A DNA stretch of 14,204 nucleotides from DATKMS01 sp041497995 (GTDB lineage: Bacteria; Desulfobacterota; Binatia; HRBIN30). The translations under genes and the position numbers were made by a program. How positions within the stretch are numbered: the first letter of the stretch is position 1; each line of letters begins with the position of its first letter. Positions 1 through 6,324 of the stretch are shown one piece after another. Location: the NCBI GenBank assembly GCA_041497995.1, contig JBGQHM010000152.1:1-14204 (forward strand). The letters are read 5' to 3'. The notes beneath the pieces were generated by a model, which did no database searches, had not been told where the DNA came from, and saw nothing but the letters and a program-made list of their open reading frames with translations.

Positions 1-891
1 CATGCGCTACGAGCGCGCCTGCTCGAGGCGTTGGTGGTGCTGACGTTCGTGCTGGCGCTCGCGGTGCGCGCGAGCGCGCAGACAGGCGGCCCCTACGACC
101 TGACCCGCAACACCATCGACGGCGGCGGTGCGACGTTTAGCGCGGGCGGAGTCTATCGACTCGGCGGCACCATCGGCCAGCCCGACGCCGGCGCGGCGAG
201 TGGCGGTGTCCTTGTCCTGCGCGGTGGCTTCTGGCCCGAGGTCCTCACGAGCGGCACCGCGACCCCTACCGTGACTGCTACTCTCACACTGACACTGACG
301 CAGCCTTCAACGCCGACGCCCACACCGAGCGCCACGCGAACGCATACGCCCACCGCGACACTGACCCCACCGCTCGCTCCAACAGTAACAGGGACCGCAC
401 CGCCGACTGCTTCCGCCACTCCGACTCTTGCAGTGTCCGCGACGCCAACGCGGACACCCTCAGCAACACTGACGAACACGACGGCGCCAACGACGGCAGC
501 GAGCGTCACCGAGACGCCGACCGCTACAGCTACTCAGTCTGCGAGTCCGACGCCATCGGCAACCTCGCCCCCCACCACGACGCCCACGGCCACGGAGTCT
601 CCAAGGCCGAATGGCTCCGCGACCGCGACGCCGACAGCCCCGACCCCTCCCGTCACGCTCACACCGACCGCGATCAGCTCACCCACGCCAACGCCCACAA
701 CCGCAACGTGCGTCGGTGACTGCGGCGGCGACGGCGAGGTGACGATCAACGAGCTGCTGGTGATGGTGAACGTTGCTTTGGAACAGGCGCTAGTCTCCGA
801 GTGCAGCTCCGGCGACCGCGATCAGAACGGTGCGATCACCATCGATGAGATTCTTATTGCCGTGAGCCACGCGCTCAACGGCTGCGGGTGA
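1..891 (+). CDS. Secreted Thr/Pro-rich protein with dockerin-like C-terminus (copy A), 5' end probably outside window
   Basis: The reading frame is open from base 1. The first in-window start in common use is TTG at 31, but a start there would give a signal peptide with no positive n-region. The frame upstream reads L-R-A-R-L-L-E-A before the hydrophobic stretch, so the true start probably lies just before the window. After a signal peptide ending A-S-A-Q comes a module of about 54 residues (YDLTRNTIDGGGATFS to LRGGFW). A Thr/Pro/Ala/Ser-rich linker follows (about 255-708), then a dockerin-like cap from 709. The cap has cysteines in C-x-G-D-C, S-E-C and N-G-C, and two EF-hand-like loops: DCGGDGEVTINE (weakened at position 3) and DRDQNGAITIDE (canonical). 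Exported and probably surface-displayed; the function of the N-terminal module is unknown. Paralogue of the gene at 11876 and, in its 3' half, of the fragment at 5548. Confidence 0.85.
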   Translation, partial: HALRARLLEALVVLTFVLALAVRASAQTGGPYDLTRNTIDGGGATFSAGGVYRLGGTIGQPDAGAASGGVLVLRGGFWPEVLTSGTATPTVTATLTLTLTQPSTPTPTPSATRTHTPTATLTPPLAPTVTGTAPPTASATPTLAVSATPTRTPSATLTNTTAPTTAASVTETPTATATQSASPTPSATSPPTTTPTATESPRPNGSATATPTAPTPPVTLTPTAISSPTPTPTTATCVGDCGGDGEVTINELLVMVNVALEQALVSECSSGDRDQNGAITIDEILIAVSHALNGCG

Positions 892-900
892 GCTGGAAGA

Positions 901-983
901 CACGCGGGCAGGGACGCCCGCGCCACCAAAGCCTCTACCCACGGCGAGGAAATCATGGTGGCGCGGGCCTCCGTGCCCGCGTG
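901..983. repeat. 83-nt imperfect palindrome after copy A (arms 27 nt, spacer 29 nt)
   Basis: The left arm is 901-927, the spacer 928-956 and the right arm 957-983. The arms pair at 25 of 27 positions and are very GC-rich (core GCGGGC...GCCCGC). The element begins 9 nt after the stop of copy A. A second copy lies at 6149-6231, also 9 nt after the stop of copy B, but with the spacer in reverse orientation. It could act as a transcription terminator or mRNA 3' stabiliser. No T-run follows, so a classical intrinsic terminator is not supported. It resembles a REP or MITE-like dispersed element. Confidence 0.85.
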
Positions 984-1093
984 TCGGCAGGTTTTGAGAA
1001 ACCCTCTTCAGACCAAGCTGTGTCACCGCCGGCGCGTCTGTGTCGTATCCGATTTCAACGCTGAAGGTGACAAGAGGGATGTCGGGGGTTGTG

Positions 1094-1117
1094 GGAACGT
1101 CTGATTCGGGACGTTCC
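1094..1117. repeat. Perfect inverted repeat, 8-bp arms
   Basis: GGAACGTC at 1094-1101 pairs perfectly with GACGTTCC at 1110-1117 across an 8-nt spacer. The symmetric arms could form a hairpin or be an operator-like site. It lies about 250 nt upstream of the candidate promoter for the beta-helix gene, so direct control of that promoter is uncertain. Confidence 0.5.
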
Positions 1118-1299
1118 GTCAACGACTCCAGCTAATCCGGGCTAGCCGCCGGGCTATCCGCATCCGCATCCGCGCTGAACACGACTCGGTGGTGTAGCCG
1201 GGCGAAGTTATCTGGGAAATGTGGGTGCAGGCATGTAAGAACGACCTGAACCAGCCCGCGACGGCGTGTCCATAGACTCGCCGTGTCAAGGTCGCAGAT

Positions 1300-1327
1300 C
1301 CGCCGTGGCGGGACTCGCCGTGGCGAG
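1300..1327. repeat. Two adjacent small palindromes with shared GCCGTGGC core
   Basis: CCGCCGTGGCGG (1300-1311) and CTCGCCGTGGCGAG (1314-1327) are both perfect palindromic hairpins around the same GT centre, two bases apart. A related CTCGCCGTGTC lies at 1278-1288. Their position just upstream of the candidate promoter makes a regulatory-site reading possible; a REP-like repeat is equally possible. Confidence 0.45.
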
Positions 1328-1345
1328 GAGAGCCCGTGACATGGA

Positions 1346-1369
1346 TTGACCGGCCGCATGTTATATAAT
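1346..1369 (+). promoter_or_regulatory. Candidate promoter for the beta-helix protein gene
   Basis: A perfect -10 hexamer TATAAT lies at 1364-1369 in an AT-rich island of otherwise GC-rich sequence. The only -35-like hexamer, TTGACC at 1346-1351, is 12 bp away, well short of the usual 16-18. The -10 call is therefore the stronger half. Transcription from here would leave a leader of about 65 nt before the start at 1440. Confidence 0.4.
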
Positions 1370-1420
1370 GGTCTCTGTCGGGCAATCTCCGCAGCGTGGT
1401 CACAACACCTCCCAGCGGAG

Positions 1421-1431
1421 AGGAAAGAAGG
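1421..1431 (+). promoter_or_regulatory. Ribosome binding site that decides the start of the beta-helix gene
   Basis: AGGAAAGAAGG ends 8 nt before a TTG at 1440. The in-frame ATG at 1455 has no purine-rich site in range. The upstream ATG at 1368 overlaps the candidate -10 element and would put a polar tail before the signal peptide. Confidence 0.5.
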
Positions 1432-1439
1432 TCATCGCA

Positions 1440-4400
1440 TTGAAGAATACCTCCATGAACCGCTTCACCATATTGAGCAGGGTCCGGCGCTGCCTCGCGG
1501 CGGCTGTTTTGTTCTTCGCGGCCGCAGCCGAGTCCCGCGCCGCCGACAGATTCTGGGGCGGCCGCAGTCCGGGCAGCGGGACGTTCAGTGATCCCACCCA
1601 CTGGGCGGGGAGCTCCGTGGCCGGCGCCAACGACATTGCCCATTTTGGTGTCACCAATGACAATTTCACCCACTTCATTTACACCGTCTCCTTCACCGCC
1701 GACGGGACCAACCTGGGCCTGGTCATCGAGGATGACCTGGTCACCTTCAACCTCAACGGGCACCTCTATTCCACCGGACTGGTTCAAGGAATCGACATCG
1801 CCACAGTGGGCGGACGGTCCGGCCAGCTGACCGTCATCAACGGTGTGATGAACCCTGCGTTCACGTCGCTCGTCCGGGTCGGTGCGGCGGCCAACGCTCC
1901 AGGTATGTTGGTCGTGGGCGCCGGAGGGCAGTTCTTCGGCTTTGGCGATATCCTGGTGGGCACGCTCGGGTCGGGGACGTTGACGGTGCAGGCCGGCGGC
2001 GAGCTGCTGGCCAACGACACGCTGATCGGACAGGGGTCCACCGGCAATGCCACCGTCACCGGCCCCGGCTCTGCCCTGGTCACCACCGGCCTGAAGGTCG
2101 GCAACAGCACCAACGGGACGCTCGACGTTCTGGCCGCCGGCCAGGTCGAGAGCAACAACGGCTTCATCGGCGTCAACAGCGGGATCACTGGAACCGTCCA
2201 CGTGGACGGACCTAACTCAAAGTGGACCGTCTCGAGCAGTCTCGCTGTCGGCCGGGATGGCTCGGGAACAGTGAACGTCACTGGCGGCGGAACAGTCGTG
2301 AGTGACTTTAGCAGCATTGGAACTGGCCAGGGGGGTGGCGGCGCGGGGACTGTAAACGTCGCTGGGGCGGCGTCGCAATGGATCAACTCGCGCGATCTGA
2401 ACGTCGGGCTTCTTTCGCGAGGGGCCTTGAATATCAGCGACGGAGGTCTGGTGCGGGTCAATTCAGGCATTCTATGGGTCGGCTCCGAAACTCCCCCCAG
2501 CCAAGGGCAAAACACGCTCAACATCACCGGCGGCCAACTGGAGACGGTCAGCGCCAACGTGGGCAGTTTCGGCGCCCAAGGCGCGGTCACCGTCGCGGGG
2601 GCCAACGCGCTGTGGAGCAATTCAGGCGATTTGGCTATCGGCTATACCGCGATTGGCACGCTCAGCATCTCGGCCAATGCCGTGGTCAATTCCGCCAACG
2701 GCTACATTGCGAGCCAACAGGGGAGCCAAGGCCATGTGACTCTCGATGGCAAAGATGGGATCTGCTCGTGGATCAATTCGGGTGACGTGAAAGTCGGCTT
2801 TCTGGGCAACAAAGCAACACTGGACATCAAGAACGGCGGCCAGGTTCAAAGTGTCGGCGGCTTTGTGGGTGGTGGCTTCCAAGTGATTGAGGCTGTTGTC
2901 ACCATTGACGGCAAGAGCACAGACGGATTCAGCTCGCAATGGGTCATGTCCGGCGACCTGTCCTTAAGTGATATCGCCGAGCTGGACATCAGCGATGGCG
3001 GACGCGTCGAGAATGCAAAAGGTGCGCTCGGCGGAGTGGTCAATGTTTTCGGCTCAAACTCCCGGTGGATCAATTCAGGCGAACTGTCCGGCCAGGGTAG
3101 GCTGAACATTGCTGACGGCGGAAGGGTCGAGGATGTCAATGGCTCAGTGGGTGTGGCCACCGTTTCCGGTGCCGACACGCAGTGGATCCATTCGGGAGCG
3201 CTGGAAATCGCACCCGTTTTTGAAGAGGGCTCGCTCACCATCACAGGTGGAGGGAAAGTTCAGGATAACGACGGGCTTGTCGGCGGCACTTCCTCAAGCT
3301 CGCCGGCAGCCAATGTCCTTGTGGACGGTGCCAACTCACAGTGGGTCAACTCCGGCAGTTTGACCATCGGACGTCAGGGCAGCGCATCTCTCATCATCAC
3401 CAACGGCGCCGTCGTTCAGAGCGCAAGCGGCTTTATCGAGAGTTTCGTCTCGGTCAGCGGCGCCAACGCCTCGTGGACGACTCCGTTACTCACCGTCGAC
3501 GGCACGCTGACCATTGGATCGGGCGGAAATGTTACCGTCGCACAGAATCTACAAATTCAAGCCAACAGCAGCGGCGGAGGTCATCTCGATCTGGTCGGGG
3601 GCACGCTCGACAGCACCGTCGTGACTGTGCGTGGCGGCGCGACCTTTAACTTTCTAAGCGGAACGCTTCACCTCGGAACCTTCAACGCCTTTTTCAACGG
3701 CAGCTTGATGAATAAAGGCGGCACGCTTGCCCCTGGGACGACTCAAGATCTCGCGGCAGGCCACCCAGCTGGCAAGACCACGATTAATGGCGATTACGTT
3801 CAGCAGTCCCTGGGCACCCTGCAAATCGAACTGGCCGGCAGAACTCGCGGAGGCAACTTCGACTTCGTGAGTGTTTCGGGCACCGCTGCCTTGGGCGGCC
3901 AGTTGCAACTGTTACGACTGAATGAACATGAATTCCTACCCAACCCTGACGAGGCGTATGGCATTCTGGAAGCGGGAGCCATCACCGGCGCGTTTTCCAA
4001 TGCCGCTTCCGGCCAGCGGCTGGCGACCGCCAACGGCCTGGGTTCATTCATCGTCAGCTATGGCCCGGGCAGCCCGTTCCCGGCGAACTTGGTTGTGCTC
4101 TCGGATTTCCAATGCACCACCGCGCCTATCTGCGACACGCGGACGCCCATACCGACGCCAACTGTCGCTGCGACTCAGACTGCGACTCCGAGTCCGAAAG
4201 CGACTCGCTCACCGCCACACACCGCCACGGGTACGGCGACGTTAGCCGCCAGCGCAACAGAAACGGCAACCAGAACAGTCGGCGTCTCGCCGACCTCCAC
4301 TTCAACTCCGACCCCCGTGCCGTGCGTCGGCGATTGCGCTGGCGCGGGAACGGTGGCCGTCAACGACATCATCAGCCTGGTGAACATCGCTCTGGGCAAT

Positions 4401-4508
4401 GCGCAAGTATCGGCGTGCGCGCATGGCGTTCCGAGCGGGGCCGAGGTCGACATCGCGCTGATCATCCAGGCGGTGAACAACGCGCTGAACGGCTGCGGTG
4501 GCGGCTGA
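1440..4508 (+). CDS. Large secreted beta-helical repeat protein with Thr/Pro linker and degenerate dockerin-like end
   Basis: About 1022 residues from TTG 1440, chosen for its ribosome binding site; ATG 1455 is the alternative. A signal peptide with basic n-region (R-V-R-R), hydrophobic core and S-R-A-A cleavage site begins the protein. The body is a string of about ten degenerate repeats of 40-60 residues. Each has a Gly-x-Asn/Asp-Ser-x-W-[IV]-N-S-G-like strand followed by L-x-[IV]-G and a G-G-x-V turn. This is typical of autotransporter-type passenger beta-helices. A further domain near 3850-4110 (GNFDFVSVSG, then YGILEAGAITGAF) resembles the pre-anchor region of such proteins. No outer-membrane barrel follows. 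Instead there is a Thr/Pro linker (about 4140-4320) and a cap with the usual four cysteines. Its loops, DCAGAGTVAVND and GVPSGAEVDIAL, have lost most calcium ligands. GC in four sampled 60-nt lines of the passenger is about 57%, below its neighbours. Likely a surface or adhesin-like protein; substrate unknown. Confidence 0.85.
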   Translation: MKNTSMNRFTILSRVRRCLAAAVLFFAAAAESRAADRFWGGRSPGSGTFSDPTHWAGSSVAGANDIAHFGVTNDNFTHFIYTVSFTADGTNLGLVIEDDLVTFNLNGHLYSTGLVQGIDIATVGGRSGQLTVINGVMNPAFTSLVRVGAAANAPGMLVVGAGGQFFGFGDILVGTLGSGTLTVQAGGELLANDTLIGQGSTGNATVTGPGSALVTTGLKVGNSTNGTLDVLAAGQVESNNGFIGVNSGITGTVHVDGPNSKWTVSSSLAVGRDGSGTVNVTGGGTVVSDFSSIGTGQGGGGAGTVNVAGAASQWINSRDLNVGLLSRGALNISDGGLVRVNSGILWVGSETPPSQGQNTLNITGGQLETVSANVGSFGAQGAVTVAGANALWSNSGDLAIGYTAIGTLSISANAVVNSANGYIASQQGSQGHVTLDGKDGICSWINSGDVKVGFLGNKATLDIKNGGQVQSVGGFVGGGFQVIEAVVTIDGKSTDGFSSQWVMSGDLSLSDIAELDISDGGRVENAKGALGGVVNVFGSNSRWINSGELSGQGRLNIADGGRVEDVNGSVGVATVSGADTQWIHSGALEIAPVFEEGSLTITGGGKVQDNDGLVGGTSSSSPAANVLVDGANSQWVNSGSLTIGRQGSASLIITNGAVVQSASGFIESFVSVSGANASWTTPLLTVDGTLTIGSGGNVTVAQNLQIQANSSGGGHLDLVGGTLDSTVVTVRGGATFNFLSGTLHLGTFNAFFNGSLMNKGGTLAPGTTQDLAAGHPAGKTTINGDYVQQSLGTLQIELAGRTRGGNFDFVSVSGTAALGGQLQLLRLNEHEFLPNPDEAYGILEAGAITGAFSNAASGQRLATANGLGSFIVSYGPGSPFPANLVVLSDFQCTTAPICDTRTPIPTPTVAATQTATPSPKATRSPPHTATGTATLAASATETATRTVGVSPTSTSTPTPVPCVGDCAGAGTVAVNDIISLVNIALGNAQVSACAHGVPSGAEVDIALIIQAVNNALNGCGGG

Positions 4509-4559
4509 TCGTGCCGTATTTCACCCCACAGCTGAGCGCCTGACGAGAAGGGAGCAGTC

Positions 4560-4700
4560 ATGACACGTTTGGACGATTCGGGACCACCACGCCGCGGTTG
4601 GCACGTTGCGACAGCAGCGCTCGTCCTGCTCGCCAGTGTGGGGTGGGTGGTCTCGCCGCTCGCCAGCGAAGCGCTGAAACGGGGTCAGCCCCTGAAATAA
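4560..4700 (+). pseudogene. Signal-peptide stub of a disrupted secreted-protein gene
   Basis: ATG at 4560 follows a good ribosome binding site (AAGGGAG) and lies 51 nt after the stop of the beta-helix gene. The 46-codon frame reads a polar, basic start (MTRLDDSGPPRRGW), a hydrophobic core (VATAALVLLASVGWVV) and a cleavage-like S-P-L-A-S-E-A. It then runs into a REP-like GGGGTCAGCCCC hairpin and stops. A complete signal peptide with nothing behind it is best read as the 5' remnant of an interrupted gene. A very small exported peptide is the alternative. The missing remainder could be the 3' fragment at 5548-6139, which is in the same orientation. Confidence 0.55.
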
Positions 4701-4714
4701 GAATTAGGTCAGGG
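4681..4714. repeat. REP-like double hairpin at the breakpoint of the stub gene
   Basis: GGGGTCAGCCCC (4681-4692) folds on itself. The overlapping CCCTGA (4690-4695) pairs with TCAGGG (4709-4714) around an AT-rich 13-nt loop. The GGGGTCAG plus AT-rich GAATTAGGTCAGG pattern resembles REP or insertion-element ends associated with IS200-like or REP-associated tyrosine transposases; that likeness is from memory. No transposase is present in the window. Confidence 0.5.
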
Positions 4715-4912
4715 ATGAGCCGAGCTATTCTTCCGCACGGACGACGTGTTGCTTGCTGCCTCTCTCGCTCGAAGGCTTTCCTTGGCGGGCCGACAAACAG
4801 CGCGACGTTCCTCGCTGTCGGCTCGCGCGCGCTTGGTGCTCGTCCAACTCCACCGTTTGGGAGCCATCTCCTTCCGCGACCAGTGTATTTGGCAACCGTC
4901 GGTTCGCGCCGG
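4701..4912. other. Apparently non-coding stretch inside the broken zone
   Basis: Between the signal-peptide stub and the 3' end of the minus-strand regulator I see no recognisable protein. A 70-codon minus-strand frame (4725-4937) overlaps the regulator's last codons by 25 nt. It has a biased, unfamiliar composition, and I treat it as chance. The stretch may be remnant mobile-element sequence. Confidence 0.4.
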
Positions 4913-5233
4913 TCATGCTGCCGCTCTCACCCGCCACTCCAGCTCGAGTCCAAGCAAGAGGGAGATACGGTAGAGCTGTTCGAGGTTCTTGTTCAAGATC
5001 GATGGATCAAGGAGCCGCTGGATTTGGTTGTCTGAAGTTCCGAGCTGCGTTGCGAGATACCGCTTCGAGATGCCCTTGGCAGTGAGAGTTTCGCGGATCC
5101 GCGCGAGGACGCGTTCGAGTTGGGTTCGCAGGAGGTATTCCGGATCGCGCGCGGGGCAAGTACCCCTCCGGTCTGAGAGCAGCCGGTCGTGCTGCCGCCA
5201 TCGCTTGACTAGGTATGATAACGGCCTCTTCAT
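4913..5233 (-). CDS. XRE-type helix-turn-helix DNA-binding protein (antitoxin-like)
   Basis: The 106-residue protein starts at an ATG preceded on the minus strand by GGAGAGG with a 7-nt spacer. Residues about 35-100 form a lambda-repressor-like fold. The helix-turn-helix is near residues 52-76 (SKRYLATQLGTSDNQIQRLL), followed by N-K-N-L-E-Q-L-Y-R-I and L-L-L-G-L-E-L, typical of small XRE regulators and HigA-like antitoxins. The first 30 residues are basic and not recognised. It is the only intact minus-strand gene in the window. A partner toxin would be expected next to it, but its upstream side is a resolvase fragment on the other strand. It is either an orphan antitoxin or a regulator carried by the mobile-element remnant. 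Autoregulation is typical of the family but not shown here. Confidence 0.75.
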   Translation of the reverse strand: MKRPLSYLVKRWRQHDRLLSDRRGTCPARDPEYLLRTQLERVLARIRETLTAKGISKRYLATQLGTSDNQIQRLLDPSILNKNLEQLYRISLLLGLELEWRVRAAA

Positions 5234-5271
5234 GCGCTGGCCTCTCCGCTTGCGGCTGCTACACCGAACCG

Positions 5272-5547
5272 GTGCGGCACGCTACCGAAAGGGCCGGGCG
5301 CTGGTCAAAGCACCGTGGCACGGCAGGCACGGCATCCCCGAAGAGGGCGATCGGCTATGTGCGCGTGAGCACCAGCGAGCAGGCGCTCCGACCCAAAGCT
5401 CAACGAGAGACTCTGCAGCGATGGTGCGCAGCGAACGGTGTGAGACTTCTCGCTGTATTCAGCGATCACGTCAGCGGCGCCGTCCGCATCGATCAGCGGC
5501 GTGGTTTTGCTGGCTGCGCTCGCTGCCCTACGTGAGAAGCACGCTGC
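5272..5547 (+). pseudogene. Frameshifted, truncated serine resolvase (recombinase N-terminal domain)
   Basis: The frame carries the resolvase opening A-I-G-Y-V-R-V-S-T-S-E-Q, with the nucleophile Ser codon at 5368-5370. It continues through L-x-A-Q-R-x-x-L-x-x-W-C, FSDHVSGAV and IDQRRG. At the TTTT run in 5503-5506 the frame is lost. Dropping one T restores the expected RRGLLAALAALREKH in the next frame. Homology then ends near 5547, where Thr/Pro-linker codons begin. So only about 65 residues of the catalytic domain remain: the rest of the active site, the long helix and the DNA-binding domain are absent. The start is uncertain: GTG 5272 is one choice and an in-frame ATG at 5215 would overlap the divergent regulator. 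Not functional. Confidence 0.75.
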
Positions 5548-6139
5548 ACGCCGACTGCAACGCCGAGCGCGACACGTACCGGCACGGCCGCCCCGACTCC
5601 TCCCGCAACGCCAACGCCGACGCAGAGCAGCAACCCCGACGCAGACGGAAACTCGGACGCCAACAACGACGGCGAGCCCTACTGCAACTGGGACTGCTTC
5701 GCCGACTACGACCGCAACCGCGACTCCAACCCCGCGAACGCCGACCCTGACGGCGACCGCTACACCCACTCAGTCCGCGAGTCCCACGACGTCGGCAACG
5801 TCGCCGCCCACGCCGACCCCGACACTGCCGCACACGGCCACTGCGACCGCGACGGCACCGACCCCGAGAGCCACGTCGACACCGTCACCGCCCTCGACCG
5901 CCACGGAGACACCGACCGCGACCAGCACACCCACGCCGACGCCAACCACCGCAACGTGTGACGGTGACTGCGGCCACGACGGAGAGGTCACGATCAACGA
6001 GCTGTTGCTGATGGTGAACGTTGCCTTGGAGCAAGCGCACGTCTCCGAGTGCAGCGCCGGCGACCGCGACGAGAACGGCGAGATTACCATCGATGAGATC
6101 CTCGTCGCCGTGAGCCACGCGCTCGACGGCTGCGGGTGA
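5548..6139 (+). pseudogene. 5'-truncated secreted Thr/Pro-rich protein with dockerin-like end (copy B)
   Basis: Copy B corresponds to the linker and cap of copy A; signal peptide and N-terminal module are absent. The linker starts in one frame (TPTATPSATRTGTAAPTPPA from 5548) and continues in the next from about 5625 (TPTQTETRTPTTTASPTATG), so it also carries a frameshift. A chimeric frame open from GTG 5501 joins the resolvase tail to the linker and cap (212 codons). It lacks an export signal and has an Arg-rich junction. The cap (5957-6136) is intact: four cysteines, loops DCGHDGEVTINE and DRDENGEITIDE. Over 183 nt of cap and stop it matches copy A with 24 mismatches and no gaps (87%). Most likely a decaying duplicate, perhaps the 3' end of the gene begun at 4560. 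Confidence 0.7.
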
Positions 6140-6148
6140 ACTGCAAGA

Positions 6149-6231
6149 CACGCGGGCACGGAGGCCCGCGCCACCCCATGATCCTTGCCTTGGGTGTAGG
6201 CTTTGGTGGCGCGGGCCTCCGTGCCCGCGCG
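6149..6231. repeat. 83-nt palindrome after copy B, spacer inverted relative to the first copy
   Basis: The arms are 6149-6175 and 6205-6231 (26 of 27 positions pair), around a 29-nt spacer at 6176-6204. Arms, spacing from the upstream stop (9 nt) and spacer length match the element at 901-983. The reverse complement of that element's spacer aligns with this one at about 23 of 27 positions with a 2-nt gap, whereas the direct orientation does not align. Confidence 0.85.
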
Positions 6232-6324
6232 GAAGAGGCATCACCGCCGACGCACCCTGTCGCAAGAACAGATCGGCGCGCTCTTTGACTCACCGTCTAC
6301 CGCTGGCTAAGACCACAAACCACC

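Larger units (their letters stand above)
984..1439. other. Non-coding stretch between copy A and the beta-helix gene
   Basis: No convincing coding frame on either strand: open frames here lack homology I recognise and run antisense into real genes. It holds a perfect 8-bp-arm hairpin (1094-1117), a short CCGCAT tandem near 1160, two adjacent small palindromes (1300-1327), a candidate promoter (1346-1369) and the ribosome binding site of the next gene. A short stretch near 1023-1045 resembles bases 6241-6263 downstream of the second palindrome. The duplicated unit may therefore extend past the palindrome. Confidence 0.6.

Noticed and set aside
153..749. Val/Gly/Ala-rich minus-strand frames opposite the Thr/Pro linker of copy A
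   Set aside because: They are the reverse complement of ACN-CCN repeats; similar frames appear opposite every linker in the window and carry no independent signal.
901..983. Classical rho-independent terminator
   Set aside because: The stem is strong but the spacer is 29 nt and no T-run follows. The second copy has the same arrangement, so a dispersed palindromic element is a better description.
1119..2201. Long minus-strand open frame (360 codons) opposite the start of the beta-helix gene
   Set aside because: It has no recognisable domain and a composition typical of antisense to GC-rich repeats. The + strand frame has a signal peptide, periodic beta-helix repeats and a ribosome binding site.
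4598..5035. Plus-strand frame of 145 codons across the broken zone
   Set aside because: Arg/Ser-rich with no known motif, and it runs antisense through the XRE gene, which has clear domain and start evidence.
5204..5219. Plus-strand promoter (TTGACT and TATGAT) ahead of the resolvase fragment
   Set aside because: The two hexamers are only about 3 nt apart and lie inside the coding region of the minus-strand regulator.
901..6231. CRISPR array from the repeated palindromic sequences
   Set aside because: Only two copies more than 5 kb apart, each a single arm-spacer-arm palindrome, with no regular repeat-spacer series and no cas genes.
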